64,000 nucleotides of DNA from Bog-159 sp963738375 (GCA_963738375.1 CAVTWL010000006.1:124001-188000), one strand, 5' to 3'. Positions 35,086-44,636 are shown, counted from the stretch's first letter. A program made the numbers and translations. The notes: a model not told the origin generated them from the letters alone.

Positions 35086-35158
35086 CTGCCTTTCGTTAAC
35101 ACAGGCACACTTGATCGCAGTACCGTTACCGTAACACTTGAAACATCGGCTGGAGCTA

Positions 35159-35187
35159 TGGACTCCGCAAGCACTCCCATGTATACT
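35159..35187 (+). promoter_or_regulatory. Candidate promoter of the beta-propeller cytochrome gene
   Basis: TGGACT (35159-35164), a 17-base spacer and TATACT (35182-35187), 53 bases before the start codon at 35240. The intervening leader ends with GGGAGG as ribosome site. The -35 matches consensus at four of six positions. Confidence 0.35.
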
Positions 35188-35239
35188 CCTAGACAACCCA
35201 GACTAGGTTTTACCGCGGTCTGCCAGGGAGGGGCCATCC

Positions 35240-37681
35240 ATGAAGAAGCTACTGGCGTTAGCCGTTCCAGCCGTGGGCGCGTTGTTCTTGAACTTCGCTG
35301 CCGCGCAGGTCCCACCGTCGGAATTCGTCAATTACGAAGGCTCCCAAACCAATCCGATTCGGATGTCTACCGATGGCACCCGCTTGTATGCGCTCAATAC
35401 GCCGAATTCAACACTCTCCGTGTTCGATCTGACCAACGCCGCAGCGCCCGCTCTCATCGTTGAAATTCCGGTTGGTATCGAACCCGTCTCCGTGAGCGTG
35501 AACCCCGCCAACGATGACGAGGCCTGGGTGGTCAACCAGGAGTCCGATAGCGTCAGTATCGTCTCCGTTTCAAAGGGGATCGTCACCGATACGATTTATT
35601 GCAAAGACGAGCCGTCCGATATCGTTTTCGCCGGGGCCAACGCCTTCGTCAGCGTGGCGCGCAGCAACCTCATCAATGTTTACAACATCGCCTCGCACCA
35701 ACTCGTCCAGTCTATCCCGGTCTTCGGCGATAATCCGCGCGCCATGGCGGTCAGTGCGGACGGCACTAAAGTGTATGCGGCCTTCGCTTTATCGGGCAAT
35801 CACACCACCATCCTTCCCGACAATATAGCGCCGCCGCAGCCTCCTCCCACGAATCCCGCACTGCCTCCTCCGCCCCATGTCGGCCTGATTATCGATGCTT
35901 CCGATCCGACGTGGTCCTGGTTTATTAAATACACCATGCCGGACAACGATGTGGCGATCATCAACACCAGCACCCTCGGGGTTTCCGGATACTATTCCGG
36001 CGTGGGCACCCTGAATTTAGGAATCGCCGTACAGCCCAACAGCGGCAATGTTTACGTGTCGGGTACCAATTCCCGAAATCTGATTAACTTCGAGCCCAAC
36101 TTGCGCGGTCACTGGATCGACAACCAGGTCGTTGCGATTCAGACATCCGGTCATGTCACAGCCTACGATTTGAACCCGGGCATCGATTACTCGATCTTGC
36201 CCAATCCCGCAGCCCTTGCTACGGCTATCTCGCAACCGGCTGCGATCCGCTTCGATCCAAGCGGCAAATGGCTGTGGGTCACGTCGTTCGGTACTGATCG
36301 TGTTGCAAAGGTGAGCGACACCGGGCAGGTCCTCGCGCTGATTGAAATTAACCCGGCGACGGTCGGCTCAACCGTCAACTCCGCCACCAAGAAGGGCCCC
36401 CGCGGCATGGCCATCAATGCCAAGCAGAGCGTCCTTTATGTTTTGAACCGGCTCTCGAACTCAATCTCCGTGGTTAGCACCACTACCAACTCCGTCGTCG
36501 AGGAAATCCCGACTGGCACGTTCGATCCCACCCCCAATGTCATCCTCGCCGGCCGCGGCTTCCTGTACGACGCCAAATTATCCGGTAATGGCACCGGCGC
36601 TTGCGCTTCCTGTCATTTGGATTCGGATATGGATCTGCTCGATTGGAATCTGGGCGATCCCGGCGGCTCCATGGAAACCGTCGTCAACAACGGTCACACG
36701 TTTCAGATGCACCCCATGAAAGGTCCCATGACAACCCGCACCTTGCGCGGCTTGGTAGGTACCGACCCGCTGCATTGGCGCGGCGACGAAGCGGATTTCA
36801 GCGATTTCAACCAGGCATTTGACGCCTTGATGGGTGGGCCGCAGCTTTCGACGGCTAATATGCAGGCCTACGAGAGCTATATCGACACCATCGCTTTCCA
36901 GCCCAATCCTTTCCAAAATCTGGATCGCACGCTGCCCACGTCCCTGTTCGGCGGCAATGCCGTTAACGGCCAGACCGATTTCTTGACGGTGAAGATCAAT
37001 TCCACTCCGACCAACACTTGCAACGCCTGTCACCAAAGCAATCCCGGACCGGGCAGCAACTTCAACATCGTCACGCGCGCGAATCTGCCGCAGCCCCTAA
37101 AAGTGCCGACTCTCCGTAACATCTATCAGAAGGGAAATTTCTCCAATGCCGCGGGATCGCAGAGCATTGATGGCTTCGGATACTCGAGCAACGGCAACAA
37201 TGCTACCTTGCTCCAGGTACTTGACCAACCCGTTTTGGGAGGCTTTGGCAATAATCCGCAAGCGCAAAGCGATGTCGCATCATTCCTCATCTCGTTCGAT
37301 ACCGGTACCGCGCCGGCCGTCGGTTACACGCGTACCGTCACCGCCGCGAATGTCACCGCCGATCCGACGATCGCCAGCGACTGGGCTCTTTTGCAGAATC
37401 AGGCAGCAGCCGCTAATATCGATCTGGTCTGCCAGGGCACCATTCAAGGTCAACTGGCCGGTTGTCTCTATCAACCCCAAACGAACACCTATCAAATGGA
37501 CACGACCGGGTTGGGTCCCTTCACCCAAGTCCAGTTGATCGGCTTCATACAGGCAGGCGACACCCTGAGCATCATGGGCGTGCCTTCTGGTTCCGGAGTC
37601 CGTTTCGGCATCGACCGTAACCACAACGGCGTCAAGGATGGCGATGAGCGTAAGCGGCGCGCCCGGGCCAAACGGCCGTAA
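35240..37681 (+). CDS. Secreted YVTN beta-propeller protein with two c-type haem motifs
   Basis: 813 residues. The signal peptide (MKKLLALAVPAVGALFLNFA) is followed by YVTN-like propeller blades (STLSVFDLTNAAAPALIVEI, EAWVVNQESDSVSIVSVSKG, VLYVLNRLSNSISVVSTTTN). A proline-rich insertion, PPQPPPTNPALPPPPH, lies near residue 200. The C-terminal half has two haem-binding motifs, CASCH near residue 455 and CNACH near residue 595, with MTTRTLRGLVGTDPLHWRGD between them as in MauG/BthA-type di-haem proteins. It is likely periplasmic. Electron-transfer or peroxidase-like chemistry is inferred. A strong ribosome site GGGAGG precedes the start. Confidence 0.88.
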   Translation: MKKLLALAVPAVGALFLNFAAAQVPPSEFVNYEGSQTNPIRMSTDGTRLYALNTPNSTLSVFDLTNAAAPALIVEIPVGIEPVSVSVNPANDDEAWVVNQESDSVSIVSVSKGIVTDTIYCKDEPSDIVFAGANAFVSVARSNLINVYNIASHQLVQSIPVFGDNPRAMAVSADGTKVYAAFALSGNHTTILPDNIAPPQPPPTNPALPPPPHVGLIIDASDPTWSWFIKYTMPDNDVAIINTSTLGVSGYYSGVGTLNLGIAVQPNSGNVYVSGTNSRNLINFEPNLRGHWIDNQVVAIQTSGHVTAYDLNPGIDYSILPNPAALATAISQPAAIRFDPSGKWLWVTSFGTDRVAKVSDTGQVLALIEINPATVGSTVNSATKKGPRGMAINAKQSVLYVLNRLSNSISVVSTTTNSVVEEIPTGTFDPTPNVILAGRGFLYDAKLSGNGTGACASCHLDSDMDLLDWNLGDPGGSMETVVNNGHTFQMHPMKGPMTTRTLRGLVGTDPLHWRGDEADFSDFNQAFDALMGGPQLSTANMQAYESYIDTIAFQPNPFQNLDRTLPTSLFGGNAVNGQTDFLTVKINSTPTNTCNACHQSNPGPGSNFNIVTRANLPQPLKVPTLRNIYQKGNFSNAAGSQSIDGFGYSSNGNNATLLQVLDQPVLGGFGNNPQAQSDVASFLISFDTGTAPAVGYTRTVTAANVTADPTIASDWALLQNQAAAANIDLVCQGTIQGQLAGCLYQPQTNTYQMDTTGLGPFTQVQLIGFIQAGDTLSIMGVPSGSGVRFGIDRNHNGVKDGDERKRRARAKRP

Positions 37682-37716
37682 AACCTGGGCTTCGCGTTGC
37701 GAAAGGAAGCAGCTTA

Positions 37717-39849
37717 ATGGTGAATTGGATGGTAAGAACCGCGTGGCTGGGTTGGCTGGCATTCGGCTGCGGTTTGACGGCGCAGACAATATCGTTTAAC
37801 TCGCCGCAGGCCTTTCCGGCCGGCAGCCTTCCGAGTGCCATCGCAACCGGCGATTTCAACAAAGACGGGAAGCCGGATCTGGCCATTCCCGCGAGCGGCT
37901 CCTCCGGCGTCTCCATTCTGCTTGGCAACGGAGACGGCACGTTTAAGACCCCGGTAAACTATGCCTCGGGTTCGAGCCCACGTTACGTCGTGGTTCGCGA
38001 TTTCAACGGCGACGGGAATCTGGACCTCGCTGTGGCCAACTACAATTCCAACAATGTTGCCATTCTCCTGGGGAACGGAGACGGCACTTTTCAGGCACCG
38101 GTAATGTACAGCGTAGCTACGAATCCGGACTATATCGCCGCTGGCGATTTCAACGGCGACAAGAAGCTGGATCTGGCTGTGACAAACTATTCGTCCTCGA
38201 CCATATCGATCTTGCTGGGCAACGGAAACGGCACCTTTCAAGCTGCTACAGAGCAGAACCTGGGAGCCAATCAGGCGGCGTCTGTAGCTGCCGCGGACCT
38301 GAACGGCGACGGCAAACTCGACTTAGCCGTCACCTACGGCCTGAACACCCTCGCCGTACTGATTGGTAACGGAGATGGAACCTTCGCCGCCCCCGTCCCT
38401 TATCACACGTCCAACGATCCCACGGATTTAGTCGAGGCGGATTTCAATAACGATGGAAAACTGGACCTGGCCGTTGCCTGCGGACATCCGAGCGGCCTCG
38501 TTTCAATCTTTATTGGCAATGGGGACGGTACCTTTCAGACACCAAAGAACTATCAGGCAGGGTCGTTTGTGTCCTCCATCATTAACACTGATTTCAATCA
38601 TGACGGCAATCAGGATCTGGCCGTAACCAATGCCGATTCTAATACTGTCTCCGTTTTTCTGGGAAATGGCGACGGAACTTTTAAGAAGGCTGTCGCTTAC
38701 CCCGTGGCCAGTTCTCCGCAGGCAATCGCCGCGGCGGATGTGAACGGCGACAAAAAAACCGATTTGATCGTAGCGAGCAACAACTCCAATATGGCTACCG
38801 TCCTGCTTGGGACTGGAAAAGGCACTTTTACGGGAACGAAACTGACTGGCGCCGGGCCGGGCTCGCTCGCAGTCGTTTCGGCCGACTTCAACCACGATGG
38901 AGTCCCGGATTTGGTGGTAGCGGATAATTCCGCGAACGGCGTTTCGATCCTGCTCGGTACCGGGCCGGGCACGTTTGGGACTGCCGTCAGTTTACCGGCG
39001 GGACTGGCGCCGGAAGGAGTGGCGGTAGGAGATTTCAATAATGACGGGAATATGGATGTAGCTGTGGCAAACTATGGGTCCAACAACATCTCGATCCTAC
39101 TCGGTAACGGTGACGGCACTTTCCAGCCTGCTGTAAGTTACAACGCTGGAAATGGGCCCGTTTCGCTGGTGGTGCAGGACTTCAACAAGGACGGAAACCA
39201 AGATCTGGCGGTGGCCAACCAGAACTCCGGCACAGTGTCCATTCTGCTCGGAAATGGAAACGGGACTTTTCAAACGGCCGTCAGCAAGCCCGTTAACAAG
39301 GGCCCCGTCAGTGTGGCCGTTGCCGACCTGAATGCCGACGGAAACTGGGATTTAGCTGTGGCGGACTCGTCCGCCGGCGTAATTTCCATCTTGCTGGGAA
39401 ATGGCGATGGAACGTTCCAGCCCGCGGTGAGTTATACTGCCGGCGCCAATGTGTATTGTGTGGCGATCGGCGATTTTAATAACGATGGTATCCCGGACTT
39501 GGTGGCGACCGTTAACGAGGGCAGCAACGTGGCGGTCCTCCTGGGTAAGGGGGACGGAACATTCAGGAAAGCAGTGATGCATGTGGTCGGTATTAGCCCC
39601 ATTAGCGTCGCCGTGGCCGACTTTAACGGAGATGGCAACCAGGATCTGGCCGTTACCGGCTTCACCGGTACAGTCACGATCTCACAAGGTAATGGTAATG
39701 GCACTTTCCTAGCCCCTACCTACTTTGTGGCGGGCAGCGGTGCTTACGGCATCATTCCGCTGACTTTTGCCACCGGTACCTTGCCGGATCTCATCGTTGC
39801 CAACCAGTTCGCCAATACCGTTGCTATTCTGACGAACACCACCCCTTGA
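37717..39849 (+). CDS. Secreted FG-GAP/VCBS repeat protein
   Basis: 710 residues: a signal peptide (RTAWLGWLAFGCGLTAQ) and then about thirteen repeats of roughly 47-50 residues. Each repeat has a calcium-binding type loop DFNxDGxxDLAVAN and a strand ending LLGNGDGTF, for example FNNDGNMDVAVANYGSNNIS. The repeats form an integrin-alpha-like beta-propeller, probably one or two propellers. There is no catalytic domain. It starts 35 bases after the di-haem protein and may be co-transcribed; a surface binding role is inferred. At DNA level the repeats have diverged, so they are old. Confidence 0.9.
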   Translation: MVNWMVRTAWLGWLAFGCGLTAQTISFNSPQAFPAGSLPSAIATGDFNKDGKPDLAIPASGSSGVSILLGNGDGTFKTPVNYASGSSPRYVVVRDFNGDGNLDLAVANYNSNNVAILLGNGDGTFQAPVMYSVATNPDYIAAGDFNGDKKLDLAVTNYSSSTISILLGNGNGTFQAATEQNLGANQAASVAAADLNGDGKLDLAVTYGLNTLAVLIGNGDGTFAAPVPYHTSNDPTDLVEADFNNDGKLDLAVACGHPSGLVSIFIGNGDGTFQTPKNYQAGSFVSSIINTDFNHDGNQDLAVTNADSNTVSVFLGNGDGTFKKAVAYPVASSPQAIAAADVNGDKKTDLIVASNNSNMATVLLGTGKGTFTGTKLTGAGPGSLAVVSADFNHDGVPDLVVADNSANGVSILLGTGPGTFGTAVSLPAGLAPEGVAVGDFNNDGNMDVAVANYGSNNISILLGNGDGTFQPAVSYNAGNGPVSLVVQDFNKDGNQDLAVANQNSGTVSILLGNGNGTFQTAVSKPVNKGPVSVAVADLNADGNWDLAVADSSAGVISILLGNGDGTFQPAVSYTAGANVYCVAIGDFNNDGIPDLVATVNEGSNVAVLLGKGDGTFRKAVMHVVGISPISVAVADFNGDGNQDLAVTGFTGTVTISQGNGNGTFLAPTYFVAGSGAYGIIPLTFATGTLPDLIVANQFANTVAILTNTTP

Positions 39850-39852
39850 TCT

Positions 39853-40614
39853 TTACTGATCCTGGGTGATGTGGGCGCGGCGATTCTTCTGCCAGCAGGC
39901 TTCGTCGTGCTCGTCGCAGATCTGTTTCTCTTTGCCGTAGCTGATGGTCTTCAATTGCGAGTCCGGTACACCAAGCGAAGCCAGATATTCCTTCGCCTGT
40001 CTGGCGCGTTTGTCGCCCAGCGCGAGGTTGTATTCTTCCGATCCGCGCTCGTCGCAATAGCCCTGGACGGTCAGCTTGTAATCGGGATACTGCCGGATGA
40101 TCTCGCCTAAGGTCTTGGCATCCGCCACCAGTGCGGCCTGCGCGTCCGGACGAATCTCGTGCCGGTTGTAGTCGAAATAGGCATCTTGAATGCGGTTCAG
40201 CAGATCCTGAATCCGATCCTTAGTCGCCTGGTCCGGCATGCGGGATGCCGTGCGCGCCAGCAGATTGACGTTCGCTGTGGCTGTAGCAGTGCCGCCCGGC
40301 CCCGTCGCGGTCAGCGTATAAACCGTATCGGCGCTCGGAAACACGCCGCGGCTGCCTGATTCCTGTACAGTGCCCAGCGCCGGCGCGATGCTAACGTTCG
40401 TGGCATGTTCAACAGCCCACCGCAGGGTGGTCTGGGCGCCTGCGTCGATCGTGCCGGGCGAAGCCGCAAACAATGAAATCACAGGTTTTGCAGCAGCCGG
40501 CGCTGCTGCCTCTTGGACGGCGGGCGGCATCGCCGTCTTGACCGCTACTTTCTTCGAGCAGCCGGCGCCCATCAGGCAGACGGCTCCAATCATGGCACAT
40601 AGTACTTTCGTCAC
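39853..40614 (-). CDS. pal: Peptidoglycan-associated lipoprotein (OmpA/Pal family)
   Basis: 253 residues. Lipoprotein signal with lipobox LMGAGC at residues 14-19. Then comes an Ig-like segment (ASPGTIDAGAQTTLRWAVEH, VYTLTATGPGGTATATANVN). The OmpA-C peptidoglycan-binding domain follows with FDYNRHEIRPDAQAAL, VQGYCDERGSEEYNLALGDK-type core and RARQAKEYLASLGV. It anchors the outer membrane to peptidoglycan. The Ig-like insert before the OmpA domain is an addition relative to E. coli Pal. tolB and other tol genes are absent here. It is convergent with the FG-GAP gene, stops three bases apart. Confidence 0.9.
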   Translation of the reverse strand: MTKVLCAMIGAVCLMGAGCSKKVAVKTAMPPAVQEAAAPAAAKPVISLFAASPGTIDAGAQTTLRWAVEHATNVSIAPALGTVQESGSRGVFPSADTVYTLTATGPGGTATATANVNLLARTASRMPDQATKDRIQDLLNRIQDAYFDYNRHEIRPDAQAALVADAKTLGEIIRQYPDYKLTVQGYCDERGSEEYNLALGDKRARQAKEYLASLGVPDSQLKTISYGKEKQICDEHDEACWQKNRRAHITQDQ

Positions 40615-40702
40615 TTCGAAATTCCTCCAGGAAAGGCTTCCTGTAAATAGCGTATGTCGAAGATGGTGGTCCCGGCATCCCGCCGAGGAGGTATTTCGAT
40701 GT

Positions 40703-42103
40703 CTAGGCAGTTGCGTGGTATCCGAACAAGCCCTTTTCCCGAATCACCGCCGCCGCTTGCTCGGGAACCAGCTTTTCCCAGCTCAAATCGCCTGATTGAA
40801 TTCCCGCCAAAACTTCTCCCGGCGTGACGTGCAAATCGCAAGCGTCGAAGTCCAGAATCGACTGAATTGCGCCGTTTTCCACCAGATACCGGTACAGGTG
40901 GTGAAGTTGGGGCGCAACGTCCAGGTCATCCGAGGTTACCAGCGGTTGCTCATCGGCTTCCTTCGTAGGATGAACAAACAACCTGACTTTCCCGTGAAAC
41001 AGCCTTCCCAGGCCCTCTAGAATGCCGCCTTCCAATTCAGCGTAGTATTTCTCGTCAAAAACCTCCCGCAGGGTGGGGATGCCCATAGCCATCCCGATCC
41101 AGTTTTGGGTGTAGTGGCGCAGGTAGCTGGTTACCTTGTCGAAGCGCGTATAGTTGGAAACGACGACCATCTTGCCTAGCGCCCCGAGGATATCGACGCG
41201 CGCCAGGAAGTCGCCCGCGTCGATCGCCTGGTCGCACAGCAGGTTATTCAGGGTCATCTCCATCACCGCAACCATATCCTGCGCCGGCGAACAATCCTGC
41301 TGCAGTTGGCGCGCCGCGGAGTCCAGCATTCTAAGAGACAGATTGGTCACCGGCCGAAAGCTGCCCCGTTCGATCATCACCGGCTTGTTGTAGAGTACCT
41401 CCGCCGGTTGCACGACCTCGCCCTCGGCCGTAAACATGGCCGCATCGCAGAGCCCCTGCTGCACCAGTTGCAAACTCATCAAACGATTGTCCAACTTGGC
41501 GAACACGGGACCGGAGAATTTGATCATGTCCACTTCGATCCGCCGGCGGCTCAGATCGTCCATCAGCGAGCCGATCAGGTGTACCGGATCGTCGGCCGAA
41601 TAAAATGCGCCGTAGATCAGGTTTACGCCAACTCTACCAAGTGCCTCCTGCTGCCCAACAGTCGTCGGATCCAGCATTTCCACGTGAAGGATGATCTCCG
41701 AAGGCGCGCTGCGCGGCTCTGTCTGAAAGCGTACGCCAAGCCAACTATGGCCTGCCGTCCGCTGCGAGTGCGTCTGGGTCGCGGATGTGTCCGCAAAGGC
41801 AAAAAACGCCGTGTTCGCACCGCGCTTCTGATCCAGACGATCCGTCAGGCGCTGGCACTCATGGTCTAGCATTGCCTCCAGGCGCTGCCGGCTGACATAG
41901 CGTTCGGCCGGGCCATAGATCCCGTCGCTGATCGCCATGTCGTATGCCGAGATGGTCTTGGCGATCGTGCCGGCCGCCTTTCCGGCTTGAAAAAACCAAC
42001 GGGCCACCTCCTGCCCTGCGCCAATTTCCGCGAACGTGCCGTATTTGCGGCCGTCCAGATTGATTTTCAGCGCCTTCGAGTGGATCGTGCCCGATTCTTC
42101 CAT
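40703..42103 (-). CDS. Conserved protein of unknown function (NLDxRKYGTFAEIGAGQEVAR family)
   Basis: 466 residues, cytoplasmic, without signal or membrane segment. The N-terminus INLDGRKYGTFAEIGAGQEV and AAGTIAKTISAYDMAISDGI belong to a family I recall as widespread and strongly conserved in several phyla; database labels such as 'TonB-dependent receptor' or 'NMN adenylyltransferase' do not fit its sequence. Further conserved blocks are VGVNLIYGAFYSADDPVHLI, RRRIEVDMIKFSGPVF, VVVSNYTRFDKVTSYLRHYT and GMAMGIPTLREVFDEKYY. No known catalytic motif is evident. It is 59 bases past the HEAT-repeat gene, in the same direction. Confidence 0.8.
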   Translation of the reverse strand: MEESGTIHSKALKINLDGRKYGTFAEIGAGQEVARWFFQAGKAAGTIAKTISAYDMAISDGIYGPAERYVSRQRLEAMLDHECQRLTDRLDQKRGANTAFFAFADTSATQTHSQRTAGHSWLGVRFQTEPRSAPSEIILHVEMLDPTTVGQQEALGRVGVNLIYGAFYSADDPVHLIGSLMDDLSRRRIEVDMIKFSGPVFAKLDNRLMSLQLVQQGLCDAAMFTAEGEVVQPAEVLYNKPVMIERGSFRPVTNLSLRMLDSAARQLQQDCSPAQDMVAVMEMTLNNLLCDQAIDAGDFLARVDILGALGKMVVVSNYTRFDKVTSYLRHYTQNWIGMAMGIPTLREVFDEKYYAELEGGILEGLGRLFHGKVRLFVHPTKEADEQPLVTSDDLDVAPQLHHLYRYLVENGAIQSILDFDACDLHVTPGEVLAGIQSGDLSWEKLVPEQAAAVIREKGLFGYHATA

Positions 42104-42161
42104 CTACTCCTATGGTACCCTCGCCGTGGCGCACGCACTCGTGCGTGCCGCGCTGGGCCGC

Positions 42162-43250
42162 TCAGCTCGCCTCCGCGTCCAGTTGCGCTTCTCTGCCAGG
42201 GCTTGCGGCGATACCTATATTGATCTGGCGTAGCGATCGCAGCGCACTGCGCCGAACCTGCAGATCCGGGTCGCGTACCATGTGGCGCAGCACGCTGGCG
42301 TACAGTTCCTCGCCACTTCGCCCCATTACCCACGCCGCGGTTGCACGAAAGGCCGCTTCCGGCCGGCGCGCCATCTTACTGACTTGTTTTACAACGTCGC
42401 GATGTTCCCCCAGCCGGTGGAGTCCTACCAGAGCATTGCCCACCACGCGATGGTTTGAGTCTTCCAGCGCGCGCCGGAATAAACGGCGATGGTGGTCAGT
42501 CGCGGCTCCGTTCCACAGCCCTTCCACAAAGTTGGCCCGCACGCGCGCGTCCGGGTCTGCCATCAGCCGGTCGATCACCCCGTGCGTTGACATGATTTTC
42601 CCGAACATCAGCGCGGCCTTTGAGCGGATGCGGCTATCGGGATCGCGCAAAAACTGCATCAGAATCGGAATCAGCCGCCCACCGCTGTCCAGCCGTTCGA
42701 GCACCGCCAGGCCTCGTTGGCGCGCATCCTCGCTCATCTGTTCGTCCACCAGGAGGCTCTTGGCGAATCGCGCGTCGAAGCGGGGCTCATGTTGCGTCAG
42801 CGCTTTAGCCACCCCTACCGACCCTTCCAAAGATGCCGTCGGGTCACACAGTTTCGCCGCCGTTCGCCCGTTAGCGATCAAGATGCTCGCCAAAAACCGC
42901 GATGCTTCTCCCCAGGATCCTCCCTCATACAGGTGCAGCAGGGTTTCCACCACCTTCTCCGGCGCCCTGGCAGCCAACGCACGGATATGCCGCGCCGTCT
43001 CGGATGGGTTTCGGTTATATCGTTTCAACCAATACGTCACGGCTTCAGCCACGTCTTCCGGCGCCGACTCTTCAATCGCCGCGGCCTCGGGCGCCAGGAA
43101 GGAGTCGTCCGCTTCCGTTTCCAACTCTTCCAGTTGCCGGATCGCTTCATCGAGCGAGGAAACCTGCTCTTGTGGAGGCGCCGGTGGCTCTGCGTCTGGA
43201 CACTTCTCAACCGGCTTCGGTTCGTCGGTAAGTCCTAGCCTGATGACCAC
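42162..43250 (-). CDS. HEAT-repeat protein
   Basis: 362 residues. An acidic, low-complexity N-terminus of about 75 residues (PPAPPQEQVSSLDEAIRQLE) is followed by alpha-alpha HEAT repeats: PILMQFLRDPDSRIRSKAAL, DRLMADPDARVRANFVEGLW, RRALEDSNHRVVGNALVGLH and RHMVRDPDLQVRRSALRSLR. It is probably a protein-protein interaction scaffold; there is no signal peptide or enzyme domain. It is divergent from the EAL-HDOD gene, with a spaced 9-base inverted repeat between them, and precedes the conserved unknown gene on the same strand. Confidence 0.85.
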   Translation of the reverse strand: MVIRLGLTDEPKPVEKCPDAEPPAPPQEQVSSLDEAIRQLEELETEADDSFLAPEAAAIEESAPEDVAEAVTYWLKRYNRNPSETARHIRALAARAPEKVVETLLHLYEGGSWGEASRFLASILIANGRTAAKLCDPTASLEGSVGVAKALTQHEPRFDARFAKSLLVDEQMSEDARQRGLAVLERLDSGGRLIPILMQFLRDPDSRIRSKAALMFGKIMSTHGVIDRLMADPDARVRANFVEGLWNGAATDHHRRLFRRALEDSNHRVVGNALVGLHRLGEHRDVVKQVSKMARRPEAAFRATAAWVMGRSGEELYASVLRHMVRDPDLQVRRSALRSLRQINIGIAASPGREAQLDAEAS

Positions 43251-43273
43251 CAGTCACAGCCTCCTTCATCCCT

Positions 43274-43332
43274 CTTATCGGCGGAGAGACTTCGCAAGTG
43301 TAGAGTGGTAAACCCGCGCCGCAGCCGATAAG
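43274..43332. repeat. Perfect 9-base inverted repeat with 41-base gap between divergent genes
   Basis: CTTATCGGC (43274-43282) and GCCGATAAG (43324-43332) are exact inverted copies with centres 50 bases apart, about five helical turns. They occupy the space between the HEAT-repeat gene start (43250) and the EAL-HDOD start (43342). They could be paired operators or the arms of a hairpin. Confidence 0.5.
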
Positions 43333-43341
43333 TCAGACTGT

Positions 43342-44577
43342 ATGGATCTGTTTGTCGCGCGTCAACCGATTCTCGACCGCGACCTCCACACTTTCGGGTA
43401 CGAGTTGCTGTTCCGCTCCGGCGCCGCCAACCATTACAACGGCTCGGATGCGGACGCCGCTACAGCCGCTGTCTTGTCTAATACATTCTTGTCCATCGGG
43501 GCGGAAAAGATCCTTGGCGATCGCAAGGGTTTCGTCAACCTGCCGCGCCAGATGCTGACGGGCCAACTGGTCGATGTTCTGCCCCATGAAACGGTAATTA
43601 TCGAGATCCTCGAAGACATCGTTCCCGATGCCGAAGTCGTAGAAGCTTGCCGCAACCTGAAACGCGCGGGCTACCTGCTGGCGCTCGACGACTTCGTCCG
43701 CACCCCGGATATCGACCGCTTGATCGATCTCGCCGATTTCATTAAGGTCGATTTTCGCGCCACGCCTCAAGCGCAGCGCCTCGCGCTGGCAGCCGAATTC
43801 GGCGCGGCCGGCATCCGCATGCTGGCCGAAAAGGTCGAAACCCGCGCCGAGTACGAGGAAGCCTGCGCTGCCGGATACTCTTATTTTCAAGGCTATTTCT
43901 TCGCCAAGCCGCAGGTCATGACTTCCTCTGAGGTGCCGGCGACAAAAATCAACCACCTGCGCGTTTTGCGCGAGCTACAACGGACGGATCTGGATCTGAA
44001 GCGCCTGGAAGAATTGATCAGCCACGACCTCTCCCTCGCGCCCAAGGTGCTGCGCTATGTGAACTCCGCCGCCTTCGCGTTCAATCAAAGGGTCGGTTCC
44101 ATCATGCAGGCGCTCATCCTGCTCGGCGATCACCACACACGCAAGCTGATCACCTTGGCCGTCATGGCCGGCTTCGTCTCCGACCGCCCCCCAGAGCTGG
44201 TGTGGGCCGCTTTCACCCGAGCCCGGCTGTGTGAAACGACGGCCCGCCAAAGCGGCCGCGCCCATCTCGAATCCGACTGCTTCCTCATGGGCTTGTTCTC
44301 TCTGCTGGATGCCATGGTCGGCCGCCCCGCCGGCGATCTGTTCGAGGAGTTGGGAATGCCGGTCGAGATCACCGGCGCCGTCACCGGGCTGCCGTCAAAG
44401 TCCAACGTCTTCTCGGCGATCTACAACCTTTGCCTGGCTTGCGAATCGGGAGACATGCCGCAAGTCGAAAATTACACCGCGCAGTTGAAGATGCCCATCG
44501 ACGCCTTATCGGCACTCAACATCGAGGCCATAACCTGGGCCGAATTGCTTTGCCGCGAGTCCGGAATCGAGCACTAG
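43342..44577 (+). CDS. EAL-HDOD (YuxH-type) signalling protein with degenerate EAL site
   Basis: 411 residues. The N-terminal half is an EAL-like barrel, but the signature Glu-Ala-Leu position reads GYELLFR and later metal ligands are only partly present (LLALDDFV, ADFIKVDF), so cyclic-di-GMP hydrolysis is unlikely. The C-terminal half is an HDOD domain: LEELISHDLSLAPKVLRYVN, IMQALILLGDHHTRKLITLA, and LMGLFSLLDAMVGRPAGDLF. Proteins of this design integrate signals by binding partners. It stands alone between a divergent and a convergent neighbour. Confidence 0.9.
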   Translation: MDLFVARQPILDRDLHTFGYELLFRSGAANHYNGSDADAATAAVLSNTFLSIGAEKILGDRKGFVNLPRQMLTGQLVDVLPHETVIIEILEDIVPDAEVVEACRNLKRAGYLLALDDFVRTPDIDRLIDLADFIKVDFRATPQAQRLALAAEFGAAGIRMLAEKVETRAEYEEACAAGYSYFQGYFFAKPQVMTSSEVPATKINHLRVLRELQRTDLDLKRLEELISHDLSLAPKVLRYVNSAAFAFNQRVGSIMQALILLGDHHTRKLITLAVMAGFVSDRPPELVWAAFTRARLCETTARQSGRAHLESDCFLMGLFSLLDAMVGRPAGDLFEELGMPVEITGAVTGLPSKSNVFSAIYNLCLACESGDMPQVENYTAQLKMPIDALSALNIEAITWAELLCRESGIEH

Positions 44578-44587
44578 CCGTGGGGCA

Positions 44588-44636
44588 GGCTGGCAGCCTC
44601 CAGCCGCTTGGTCATCGGCTCCGGGACGAAGTCCCG
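44588..44636. terminator. Pair of hairpins between convergent genes, possible terminator
   Basis: GGCTGG-CAGCCT-CCAGCC (44588-44605) and CGGGAC-GAA-GTCCCG (44622-44636) are two perfect six-base-pair stems in the 79-base gap between the EAL-HDOD stop and the rrf2 stop. There is no T run, so this is at best a weak or factor-assisted terminator. Confidence 0.35.

Noticed and set aside
37717..39849. CRISPR-like or tandem DNA repeat array
   Set aside because: The periodicity is at protein level (FG-GAP repeats); the DNA copies are diverged and lie inside one gene.
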